Shown: in pieces, positions 18,950-26,686 of the stretch
How positions within the stretch are numbered: position 1 is the first letter of the stretch
Layout: each line of letters begins with the position of its first letter
From: Gemmatimonadales bacterium
Lineage (GTDB): Bacteria; Gemmatimonadota; Gemmatimonadetes; Gemmatimonadales; GWC2-71-9
Direction of reading: 5' to 3'
Assembly: GCA_013813875.1 (NCBI GenBank)
Contig: JACCQZ010000251.1
Location: 1-40,070 of the forward strand
DNA length: 40,070 nucleotides
Notes under the pieces: model-generated
The model's database searches: none
Seen by the model: the letters and a program-made list of their open reading frames with translations, nothing else
Told to the model about the DNA's origin: nothing
Made by a program: the position numbers and the translations under genes

Positions 18950-19531
18950 CTACGGCCGTTTCAGCGACAGGTCCACCGCCGGGACCCCGCGCTCCGCCGT
19001 ATCCTGGATCTCCCACAGCTCGGCCGGCGTCGCTTTGGCGAGTCCGGCCACCAGCATGGTGGGGAAGGTGGCCTGCCGGATGTTGTACTGGGTGGCCACG
19101 TCGTTGTAGAGCTGGCGCGCGAAGCCGATTTTGTTCTCCGTGCTGGTGAGCTCTTCCTGCAACTGCGCCACGTTCCCCGTGGCCTTGAGGTCGGGATAGG
19201 CCTCGGTGAGCGCAAAGAGCCGCCCCAGCGCTTGCGTCAGCTCTCCCTCCGCCTGCGCCGTCTGGTGAACTCCGGTGGCGGCTACCGCCTTGTTGCGGGC
19301 GCTGATCACCTCCTCCAGGGTGCCGCGCTCAAACTCCATCGCTCCCTTGACCGTGTTCACCAGGTTGGGGATCAGATCATGCCGGCGCTTCAACTGGACG
19401 TCTATCTGCTTCCAGGCGTTGGCCACCTGGTTCTTGAGGCCGATCAGTCCGTTGTACGCTCCGATGACCCACAGCACTATGGCGGCGATGACGACCAGAA
19501 GCACGATCGTAGCCATGGACCGACCTTCCAT
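18950..19531 (-). CDS. LemA-family protein
   Basis: YNGLIGLKNQVANAWKQIDVQLKRRHDLIPNLVNTVKG, typical LemA motif. Confidence 0.93.
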   Translation of the reverse strand: MEGRSMATIVLLVVIAAIVLWVIGAYNGLIGLKNQVANAWKQIDVQLKRRHDLIPNLVNTVKGAMEFERGTLEEVISARNKAVAATGVHQTAQAEGELTQALGRLFALTEAYPDLKATGNVAQLQEELTSTENKIGFARQLYNDVATQYNIRQATFPTMLVAGLAKATPAELWEIQDTAERGVPAVDLSLKRP

Positions 19532-19540
19532 CAGGAGGAG

Positions 19541-20179
19541 TTAAGGCGCCACCAGCGCGGCGAGCGCCTGCCGGAGCGCCTCCGCGATCGCGGCGGTGTC
19601 GCCGTTGAGACGGATGACGGGGTGCTGCTCGTCAATGAAGACGTCAATCCCGGGCGCCACCACGATCCGCCGGCACACCGAGCCGATCCCGGCGACCCCC
19701 TCCACCGGCGCCAACCACCCCAGCACCGCGCGGCCCACCCGGCCCCGTCCGGTCCCAGGCGACTGCAGAAGCGGGAGCCGGTCCGGCCGGGGCAGGGTGG
19801 GGCCGAGCGCGCTGGCCACCCGGCGCTCGATGACATCGCCGGTCAGGCCGGAAAACTCCCGCGTCATCGTCTCCAGCGTAGCCCCTTCCATCTGGCGAAG
19901 CTTAATGGCGAGCACCTGCAGCAGGTGGCGATAGGAGTAGACCGCGGCGGTACCGCGTCCGTCGGGCGGGCTCACCAGTCCTCGCGCGACGTAGAACCGG
20001 ATGGTGCGCTCGCTCGGCCGCGCGCGGGCGGCGGCGTTGATCGGCACCACCCCGGAAGCGTCCAGGATACCGGCCGACAACGCCGCCAGATCGCGCAGCC
20101 CCCAGGGCGCCAACCCACGGTACTCTCGCAGGGTGGTGAGCGGTTCGGGCGGGGCCGAAACGGTAAACCCGGCGGTCAT
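19541..20179 (-). CDS. MerR-family transcriptional regulator
   Basis: SERTIRFYVARGLVSPPDGRGTAAVYSYRHLLQVLAIKLRQMEG; start MTAGF overlaps the upstream stop (ATGA). Confidence 0.8.
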   Translation of the reverse strand: MTAGFTVSAPPEPLTTLREYRGLAPWGLRDLAALSAGILDASGVVPINAAARARPSERTIRFYVARGLVSPPDGRGTAAVYSYRHLLQVLAIKLRQMEGATLETMTREFSGLTGDVIERRVASALGPTLPRPDRLPLLQSPGTGRGRVGRAVLGWLAPVEGVAGIGSVCRRIVVAPGIDVFIDEQHPVIRLNGDTAAIAEALRQALAALVAP

Positions 20180-20586
20180 CCGTGTCCGTTCCGCTTGCGC
20201 TGGCCATCGGGAGCCTCGGCGGCGGCGAGCGTGCTCAGCACGGTGCTGCCGAGCTGGTCGAGGGTGAAAGGCTTGGCGAGAACGGGACAGCGAAGCAGCT
20301 CGGGCGGCCAGTCGGAGCTGATGGCCCAGGGGTCGCCGGTCATCAGCACCACCCGGCCGAGCAGCCGGGGCCACCGCCGCACCAGGGCGATGAAGAGCGC
20401 ATCGCCCGACATTTGAGGGAGGTGGATATCGAGCAGTACCAGATCGTATTCCGCCGAGTCGAGCATCTCGTACGCCAGGTGGGGATCGCCGACCGACACG
20501 ACTTCGAGGCCCAGATTCCGCAGCGCGCGCTCCAGCGTCCGCCGCAGCGAGGCCTCGTCGTCCACCACCAGGACTCGAGCGCTCAT
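20176..20586 (-). CDS. Stand-alone response regulator receiver
   Basis: VLVVDDEASLRRTLERAL...LVLLDIHLPQMSGD...LMTGDP...AKPFTLDQL. Confidence 0.88.
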   Translation of the reverse strand: MSARVLVVDDEASLRRTLERALRNLGLEVVSVGDPHLAYEMLDSAEYDLVLLDIHLPQMSGDALFIALVRRWPRLLGRVVLMTGDPWAISSDWPPELLRCPVLAKPFTLDQLGSTVLSTLAAAEAPDGQRKRNGHG

Positions 20587-21404
20587 GACGCCACCTGACT
20601 CAACTGGGTGAAATAGCGTTGGGTGACGATGGCCATCGCCTCATCGGTAGAGAGGGAGACCCGCAGCTCCCCTGCAGTGAATCCAAAGACCGCACGCAGA
20701 TGCATCTGCAGAGTTTTCGTCTTGCTGTACCCCATCTTGAGCGCGACATCCTCCACCGTGTACCCCGGATCGAGCAAGAGCCGGTGGGCATAGAGCAGCC
20801 GCGTCAGCACCATCACCACGCGAGGTGAGGGCAATCCTACCTTGGTGAACCAACGCTCGCAGGTGCGCCGGGTCATCTGTGCCCGGTCGGCGAGCGCGGT
20901 GACGGTCGGGTTATCGCCCGGAGTCAGGAGCATGACCTCGAGCGCGGCTCGCAGCTCGGAAGGTAACTCCCGGAGGGTGTCATTGAGAGCCAGCATGACC
21001 TGCTGAGAGGCGCTCTGCTCCAGCTCAGCCAGGATGGCGTTCCGCAGCGGCCCTGGGGCGTCCTCGAATCGGTGGACTACCACCCGGCGGATGCCGAACT
21101 GGCCCAGCTTGAGGAGTACGCCGGCATTGGGCGGTGTCAGTTCGGTGTAGATCAGCAGAGGGAGGGAGGGAAAGAACTGGCGCAACCGCTCGATGCCGTG
21201 AGGCCGCGGACCGCCGCCTCCGAGGAGGGGATCGACGACCGCCATATCCACCGGCTTGATCCGGATCGCCTCCACCGCCTCCACCCAGTTTCCTACTGCC
21301 ACCCACTGGAATTGGTTGGGATCCAGGGTGCGGAGTCGGAAGAGGCGCTCGGCGGGGACGGCGGCAAGGAGCAAATGTCGCAAATCGGCCCCTATTTGTC
21401 GCAA
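20583..21404 (-). CDS. Pseudo-receiver + AraC-type HTH regulator
   Basis: N-terminal REC-like fold without the acidic pocket; C-terminal HTH CERWFTKVGLPSPRVVMVLTRLLYAHRLLLDPGYTVEDVALKMGYSKTKTLQMHLRAVFG; predicted TTG start uncertain. Confidence 0.75.
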   Translation of the reverse strand: MRQIGADLRHLLLAAVPAERLFRLRTLDPNQFQWVAVGNWVEAVEAIRIKPVDMAVVDPLLGGGGPRPHGIERLRQFFPSLPLLIYTELTPPNAGVLLKLGQFGIRRVVVHRFEDAPGPLRNAILAELEQSASQQVMLALNDTLRELPSELRAALEVMLLTPGDNPTVTALADRAQMTRRTCERWFTKVGLPSPRVVMVLTRLLYAHRLLLDPGYTVEDVALKMGYSKTKTLQMHLRAVFGFTAGELRVSLSTDEAMAIVTQRYFTQLSQVAS

Positions 21405-21414
21405 AAAGGCCCTA
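21376..21414. promoter_or_regulatory. Direct-repeat operator candidate TGTCGCAAA-N2-GGCCC(C)TA x2
   Basis: TGTCGCAAATCGGCCCCTA and TGTCGCAAAAAGGCCCTA, unit starts 21 bp apart, at the divergent start region of the AraC-type and mini-lipoprotein genes. Confidence 0.5.
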
Positions 21415-21487
21415 AAAAGGCCAGATCCCGATCCTCAGATTGGGCGGTACCCAAGTACAACATCGTCAATCCGAAAGGGTCCCGCCC

Positions 21488-21625
21488 ATGCGCCGCACGT
21501 ATCAGTGGCTCGCCATCGCCAGCTTCAGCCTGGCTGTCCTCACCTCCGCCTGCACTCGTACCGATGCGACTGGACCTTCGGAACAGCCGACGCCGTCGTT
21601 CGAAACCCAGGGCGGCAATAACTGA
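21488..21625 (+). CDS. 45-aa predicted secreted mini-lipoprotein
   Basis: MRRTYQWLAIASFSLAVLTSACTRTDATGPSEQPTPSFETQGGNN: lipoprotein signal peptide with a 25-residue mature tail; RBS-like AAAGGG upstream. Confidence 0.6.
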   Translation: MRRTYQWLAIASFSLAVLTSACTRTDATGPSEQPTPSFETQGGNN

Positions 21626-21628
21626 GGC

Positions 21629-22930
21629 CTAGACACCCGCCAGGACGGCATATTCCTGTAGGCCGCTCTCGACCTCCTGCACGGCCGGCGCTTGACTGAA
21701 GCTCAAGCCGTCGGCCGGCTCGGGGTGATGGTCGGGGCATTCGGATAGGTTTTCCAACACCCGCTCGATCTGGAAGTACCAAGTATTGAGCCGGTTTGCC
21801 TCCGCCACCTCCATCGCTGCGCGTAGCGCCTGCCGAGCCCGCCCGAGCTGGCCGAACCGGGCAAATCCAACAGCCGTCTTGTAGTAATAGTCGGCCGTCA
21901 TACTCGGTGGCATCCGGCCTCGAAGGGGTTCCGCTTCCGCACGCCGGCGCTCGAACGCGACTCGATTGCGGGCGACAGACTCGAGGTTCATCAATTCGAT
22001 GAGCGCATTGATTCGGAGCAGAACGCTCGTGTCCGAGCCGACCAGAATCTCGAAGCCCACCCGAGCCCCATCGAGACAGCCGATCTCGGCGAGTCCGATG
22101 GCTACATCGCCCAGCGCCCGCATCCGCTGGAGGGGATCGGGCGCGAGCTTGAACGCGCGGTAGTTCGCGTGCAGCGCTTCAACCCGCATGCCCTGCAGGG
22201 TGTACACCGAGCCAAGGTCTCCGTAGGCAATAGTCTGCACGTCATCGAGGTGCAGCTCGGTAGCCGCCGCAAGCGCGGCCTCTGCGGCCGCCCGGGCCGC
22301 CGGGAGATTGCCCTGCCCTCGCAGGACTGCCCCGCAGCCGAGCTGCCCCCTCAGCGCTACAACGTGATCGCCCAGTAAACGGCCGGCTTGTTCCGCACCC
22401 CGGTAGCAGGAAGTGGCAACTTCCCAGCGCGCAAGCAGCCGGTTCAGCCTCCCAGCGAAAAGCGCGATGCTCGCAAACTCCGACGCCGGCAGCGCCGGCC
22501 CGTGAGTCCGCGCCGCAAGGGCTAGGACCTCCAGCGCCTCCTCCAACCTCCCCTCGTGCTCCAGGAAATAGGCGTATGCGGTTAGGCTGAGCCGGAGAGC
22601 GGAAGGCGGGGGCCCGGTGCCTGGCACCGATTCGGTTATCCCGGAAAGATGGGCTGCTTCGGGAGAGTCGTCCGGCAGATCCTGCAAGTGCCGCCGAACC
22701 GCGTCGAGCTGCCAGATGAACCCTTCCTCCGCCTCCGGCGTGTCGGGCTTTACCAGCAGCCGATTGACCAGGCGCGCCACCACGTAGGCGGCAAGGGCCA
22801 GCCGGGCGGAGCCGTCCTGCTCGCGCTCGCGCTCCAGCCGGGCGCGCTCGAGAAATGAGGCGTGCGCCAAGACATCCGCTGACGACCCGAACTCACCAAA
22901 GAGCTGCTGGGGCGTTAACAGTGATAGCAT
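21629..22930 (-). CDS. TPR-repeat protein
   Basis: Repeated helical pairs (EEALEVLALAARTHG..., LPAARAAAEAALAAATELHLDDVQTIAYGDLGSVYTLQGMRVEAL...); no HTH. Confidence 0.75.
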   Translation of the reverse strand: MLSLLTPQQLFGEFGSSADVLAHASFLERARLEREREQDGSARLALAAYVVARLVNRLLVKPDTPEAEEGFIWQLDAVRRHLQDLPDDSPEAAHLSGITESVPGTGPPPSALRLSLTAYAYFLEHEGRLEEALEVLALAARTHGPALPASEFASIALFAGRLNRLLARWEVATSCYRGAEQAGRLLGDHVVALRGQLGCGAVLRGQGNLPAARAAAEAALAAATELHLDDVQTIAYGDLGSVYTLQGMRVEALHANYRAFKLAPDPLQRMRALGDVAIGLAEIGCLDGARVGFEILVGSDTSVLLRINALIELMNLESVARNRVAFERRRAEAEPLRGRMPPSMTADYYYKTAVGFARFGQLGRARQALRAAMEVAEANRLNTWYFQIERVLENLSECPDHHPEPADGLSFSQAPAVQEVESGLQEYAVLAGV

Positions 22931-23068
22931 CTGTCCGCCGGACTCCAGGGTACAGGGGTACGGCTAGTATCGCCCGCGGACCCTCGCGAATCAAGGGTAC
23001 GCACTTTTCTGCATTGCAAGGCATGGAAATGGTGGGCTCAGAGACAGTGGCAGCCGATATCCTGCCCT

Positions 23069-23494
23069 ATGCGCTCCGGATTTACTCTCCCTGAAATGCT
23101 GCTCGCCCTGATCGTGGCCGGACTCATCATGGGCCTCGCGCTTCCCCGGTTCGGCGCTCTTCGCGACAGCGTGCAGGTTCAGGGGTCCGCCCAGAGCATT
23201 GCCTCAGCTCACGCCAGAGCACGCCTGGCGGCGATCCTTCAAAGCCGGGTGGTGGAGCTGTCTATCGGCCCCGATTCGCTCGTCATCCGGATTCGGGGTG
23301 TCCCCTCCCGCCTCTGGAGCACCGCCGGGCCGGCGGCGGCGGGCGTGGCTCTCGCCGAGCCTGCCCGGACCCTCACCTTCTCGCCCGTAGGTATGACTAT
23401 GGGCATCTCCAACGCCTCGTTTCGCCTGAGCCGCGGGGACGCTGCCCGAACCGTCGTGGTCTCGCGTCTGGGCCGCGTCCGGATCACCCGGTAG
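23069..23494 (+). CDS. GspH/FimT-type pseudopilin
   Basis: Type III signal sequence MRSG|FTLPEMLLALIVAGLIMGLALPRFGALRD. Confidence 0.8.
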   Translation: MRSGFTLPEMLLALIVAGLIMGLALPRFGALRDSVQVQGSAQSIASAHARARLAAILQSRVVELSIGPDSLVIRIRGVPSRLWSTAGPAAAGVALAEPARTLTFSPVGMTMGISNASFRLSRGDAARTVVVSRLGRVRITR

Positions 23495-23507
23495 CAGGCG
23501 GAAAATG

Positions 23508-24089
23508 TCATTGGCTCGGCCCGAACTTCAGGTCCACCCGGACCTCGATGTCCTCGTACATCTTGAGCATCCCCAGCATCTTGCTGAGTCCGCCGATCTC
23601 ATAGTCCTTGAGGTTGAGCGGAAACTCGCTCGTCACCTGCACCGCGTCGCCGCTGCGGCGAACCGAGCCCGGCAGCGTAACCTCACGGCTGATGCCATGA
23701 ATGGTCAGCCTGCCCAGCAAGTTCACGGCCATGCTATCGCCGCTGCCACCCACGGAGCTCACGCCCGAGAGGTCGAAACGGATCGTGGGAAAACGGTCGG
23801 ATTCCAGCGACTTGTTGAGGTCGCGGTCCCTCCTGCCGTTCCCGGTAACCAGGGTGCGCACCGGCGCCTCGACCCAGCCACGCACCGCGGAAAGGTCGTC
23901 TCCGCCGGCCATCGCTCCCGAGATCTCCGTGGTAGTTCCCCCAAAGTCGCCCGCGGTGGCGTGGCCCTGAAAGCTGAGGGTGCCTTCCCGCACACTACCG
24001 GCGGGAATCGGCGCATCCAGTTGTGCTTCCAGGTCGGCCGCGCCGCCCAACACGCCCGCAACCACCAGCGCAGCCAACGCCACCCGCAT
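23508..24089 (-). CDS. YceI-family protein
   Basis: Signal peptide; NKSLESDRFPTIRFDLSGV...LLGRLTIHGISREVTLP motifs. Confidence 0.88.
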   Translation of the reverse strand: MRVALAALVVAGVLGGAADLEAQLDAPIPAGSVREGTLSFQGHATAGDFGGTTTEISGAMAGGDDLSAVRGWVEAPVRTLVTGNGRRDRDLNKSLESDRFPTIRFDLSGVSSVGGSGDSMAVNLLGRLTIHGISREVTLPGSVRRSGDAVQVTSEFPLNLKDYEIGGLSKMLGMLKMYEDIEVRVDLKFGPSQ

Positions 24090-24090
24090 A

Positions 24091-24468
24091 TCAGTCGCCT
24101 TCCAGTCTGTACTTTCGTACCTTGTGCAGCAGCGTCGAGCGGGAAATACCCAAGAGCTGGGCAGCCCGACGCCGGTTCCCTCCGGTATGGCGCAGCATCA
24201 GCGCAATGTGCCGGCGTTCGGCTGCCTCCATGGATTCCGGCTCGGCCGGCCGGCTCGGGGCGAGCGCCTCGCGGAGCAGGCGCAAATCGATGTCGGGAAT
24301 GCCGAGGTCGAGCAGGAGTTGGTCGAAACCGGCGGTGGCTACAGCGGCCGCGGCGGCCGCGCCATCGGGAGCCGCGACGGCATGGTGGCCGGTGCCGCGC
24401 AGCAGGTCCAGCATGGCCTCGCGGCGCTCCGGGTCCCGCTCGAGGATCAGCACATGGAGCGGCGGCAT
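24091..24468 (-). CDS. Minimal REC-like + Fis-type HTH regulator (125 aa)
   Basis: HVLILERDPERREAMLDLL...FDQLLLDLGIPD then HIALMLRHTGGNRRRAAQLLGISRSTLLHKVRKY. Confidence 0.75.
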   Translation of the reverse strand: MPPLHVLILERDPERREAMLDLLRGTGHHAVAAPDGAAAAAAVATAGFDQLLLDLGIPDIDLRLLREALAPSRPAEPESMEAAERRHIALMLRHTGGNRRRAAQLLGISRSTLLHKVRKYRLEGD

Positions 24469-24496
24469 GGCTTTGAAGGTAACCGACTCCTGATCC

Positions 24497-25501
24497 GTGA
24501 GCTCTATGCCACCAGGTACCGATCTCAAGCGTCTTCTTCCCGGCGAGCGGCTTCAGGATTCGCTGCTGGTGCTCGACCTCGAGCAGCGCACCTACGGAGA
24601 CGGCAAAGATTGCGTAGTCCTGGTGCTCAGCAACTCGAGCGGCAGTATCGTGTCGGCCCCCTTCTGGAGCGAAAAGCAGTCGGCCCTGGCCGGCATCGGA
24701 AAAGGCACCGTGGTCCAGGTCGGAGGAGAGGTCCGGCTTTTCCGCGGCAGGCGCCAGCTCGACATCTCTTCCATCAGCATACTGCCGGGCGTCGCAATTG
24801 ATTGGCGCCGGCTCCTCCCTTCAATCGCCGACGTCGTCCCCATCTGGGAAAGGCTCGACCGCTGGCGCGCCGGCATGCGCGGGTCGAGACTGGGGGACGT
24901 CGTTGCGCTCTTCTACGACGACGCAGACTTTCGCCGGCACTTCCAGGAGTGCCCTGCGAGCACGTCGGGCCACCACGCCGAGCTCGGCGGGCTGCTGCGG
25001 CACACCTGCGAGGTAGCGGCCATCGGCCGGGCCATCGCCAAAACCTCCCGCGCCGATCCCGACCTCGTGCTCGCCGGGGCGCTGCTGCATGACATCGGCA
25101 AGCTCGAAGCCTACTCCTGGAAGGTCGGCTTCGGGACAACCGAGTCCGGCAGCCTGCTCGGCCACGTCGCGCTGGGGATGCTGATGCTGAGCCGGCGCGT
25201 CGCGGACCAGGCAACGCCGCCGTGCACCGAGCGGGAGCTCCTCCTGCTCCAGCATCTGATCGCCTCTCATCACGGGAGGCTCGAGTTCGGCGCGGCGGTT
25301 CTGCCCATGACGCTGGAAGCCGAAATCCTGCACCATGCCGACAACGCGAGCGCAAAGACCGCCAGCATGGCCGACGCCCTCGCCGACCCGGACAATTTCG
25401 CTGGAGACGATCTGATAAGCGCCAAGTCCATCTGGCAACTCGATCGGCGCCGCGCCTATCGGGGCAGCAGTGACTGGGGGTACCGGGAGGTACCTTCATA
25501 A
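24497..25501 (+). CDS. YhaM-like OB-fold/HD-domain protein (putative 3'-5' exoribonuclease)
   Basis: N-terminal OB-like region, HD motif GALLHDIGKLEAY, ...LIASHHGRLEFGAAVLPMTLEAEILHHADNASAK. Confidence 0.8.
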   Translation: MSSMPPGTDLKRLLPGERLQDSLLVLDLEQRTYGDGKDCVVLVLSNSSGSIVSAPFWSEKQSALAGIGKGTVVQVGGEVRLFRGRRQLDISSISILPGVAIDWRRLLPSIADVVPIWERLDRWRAGMRGSRLGDVVALFYDDADFRRHFQECPASTSGHHAELGGLLRHTCEVAAIGRAIAKTSRADPDLVLAGALLHDIGKLEAYSWKVGFGTTESGSLLGHVALGMLMLSRRVADQATPPCTERELLLLQHLIASHHGRLEFGAAVLPMTLEAEILHHADNASAKTASMADALADPDNFAGDDLISAKSIWQLDRRRAYRGSSDWGYREVPS

Positions 25502-25505
25502 AAAC

Positions 25506-25541
25506 GGAACAGCCGCCTAGTCGTGGCTAGGCGGCCGTTCC
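25506..25541 (-). terminator. Rho-independent terminator on the minus strand
   Basis: Stem GGAACGGCCGCCTAG/CTAGGCGGCTGTTCC (one mismatch) followed by GTTTTTAT on the minus strand. Confidence 0.75.
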
Positions 25542-25550
25542 ACGTATGGA

Positions 25551-25990
25551 CTATTCGCGGGCGGAGCATTGCTGCCCCGTTCTTCTCCCACCTGCCGCCG
25601 GTTGGCTGATACGCCGTTCGGGAGGGCGCGGTGGAGCCTCGGTTTCCATCCCCAGGCCGGATGGCCATCCTGCCTGGTTCGTCCATTCGAGCGCTGCGAG
25701 TCGGATCGGGTCGCGGACCAACCCTTCGCACTGCACCCCGAGGCGCAAGATCGGGGCGGATGAAGCACGCGACTGGCTTCACCTGTTCGAGCCGGGTGAT
25801 CATCAGGATCTACGAAAGCCTGAGCCCTTGAGTGCGTCGGCGCTCTCCCCTGAATTCCCGCTCCAACCCGCTTGAAAGTCGCCGCTGGAACACCAGATCC
25901 AGCACCTCTTCCCAAGCGCTTGGCCATAAGATAGGCACCGGCGCAGAGGGCGCAAGTGCCTGATTTTGTTCGGGTTACGCGGTCTACGAT
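25551..25990 (-). pseudogene. Possible decayed coding region
   Basis: Short coding-looking stretches in different minus-strand frames (PSAWEEVLDLVFQRRLSSGLEREFRGERRRTQGLRLS*; MITRLEQVKPVACFIRPDLAP; LVRDPIRLAALEWTNQAGWPSGLGMETEAPP...SARE*) upstream of a minus-strand terminator. Confidence 0.3.
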
Positions 25991-25998
25991 GTTGATGA

Positions 25999-26071
25999 TG
26001 TGGATACACAAACTCCACCGGCTTCTGCTTCTACCGCCTCCATCCACAGAATGTGGGAATGTGTATCCACA
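25999..26071. repeat. 12-bp perfect inverted repeat TGTGGATACACA/TGTGTATCCACA with 49-bp spacer
   Basis: Arms at 25999-26010 and 26060-26071; inner hairpin CCACA-GAA-TGTGG in the spacer. Confidence 0.75.
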
Positions 26072-26074
26072 CCG

Positions 26075-26686
26075 TCATGACTCCAATCCCACCTCGATGT
26101 AGCGGTACGTCTGCTCCTTGTCGGACGAGGAGAAGAGACAGCCGGCGGAGCTGGCGGCGAACCACCCGGCGACCAGCGGGCGGGAAAGGTCGAGCTCCTG
26201 GATAATCGAGCCGAGCCAGCGCCTGAGGTGTCGCAGCTCGGGCGCTCGGCGGCCCAGCAGCGCCAGGAGCGCGCCGGCGCCGGCGGTGGCGCGGAGGAAA
26301 TGCGCCAGGGCATGGGCACGCTGGGAAAACTCGACCGCCTTTACCCCCGGCTCGTCGAAGAGGATGGCGCCCTCGAAGACGTCCATCGGTGGGGCGTCCA
26401 GCCGGGGCCCCAGGTATACAAACCGCCTCCCATCCGGCGACTTGCGCTCGATCACCGCAGCCGCGGTCTCGCTGGTCAGCCGGGCGGCGTGGAGCAGATC
26501 GTCGTCCAGAAGTATGCCCACGGCTCCTGACCATTCCAGCGCGGCCAGGGCGGTTTCCACCGGGCATCCCAACGCATCGTCAAAGGCGAGCAGCCGCGGC
26601 GCCTCCCCCGCCCGCAGCACGAAGTGCGACAGCCCTTCGGCGCGGTCGGTAAAGGTGCGGACGACGAGGGTTTGGGGAGAGGTCAT
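26075..26686 (-). CDS. Conserved hypothetical protein
   Basis: Start MTSPQTLVVRTF overlaps the upstream stop (ATGA coupling); consistent GC-rich coding bias. Confidence 0.6.
   Translation of the reverse strand: MTSPQTLVVRTFTDRAEGLSHFVLRAGEAPRLLAFDDALGCPVETALAALEWSGAVGILLDDDLLHAARLTSETAAAVIERKSPDGRRFVYLGPRLDAPPMDVFEGAILFDEPGVKAVEFSQRAHALAHFLRATAGAGALLALLGRRAPELRHLRRWLGSIIQELDLSRPLVAGWFAASSAGCLFSSSDKEQTYRYIEVGLES

Noticed and set aside
18074-20416. 780-aa plus-strand ORF
   Set aside because: Antisense shadow of M48, LemA, MerR and REC genes; His/Arg/Pro/Gly-rich composition typical of GC-rich non-coding frames.
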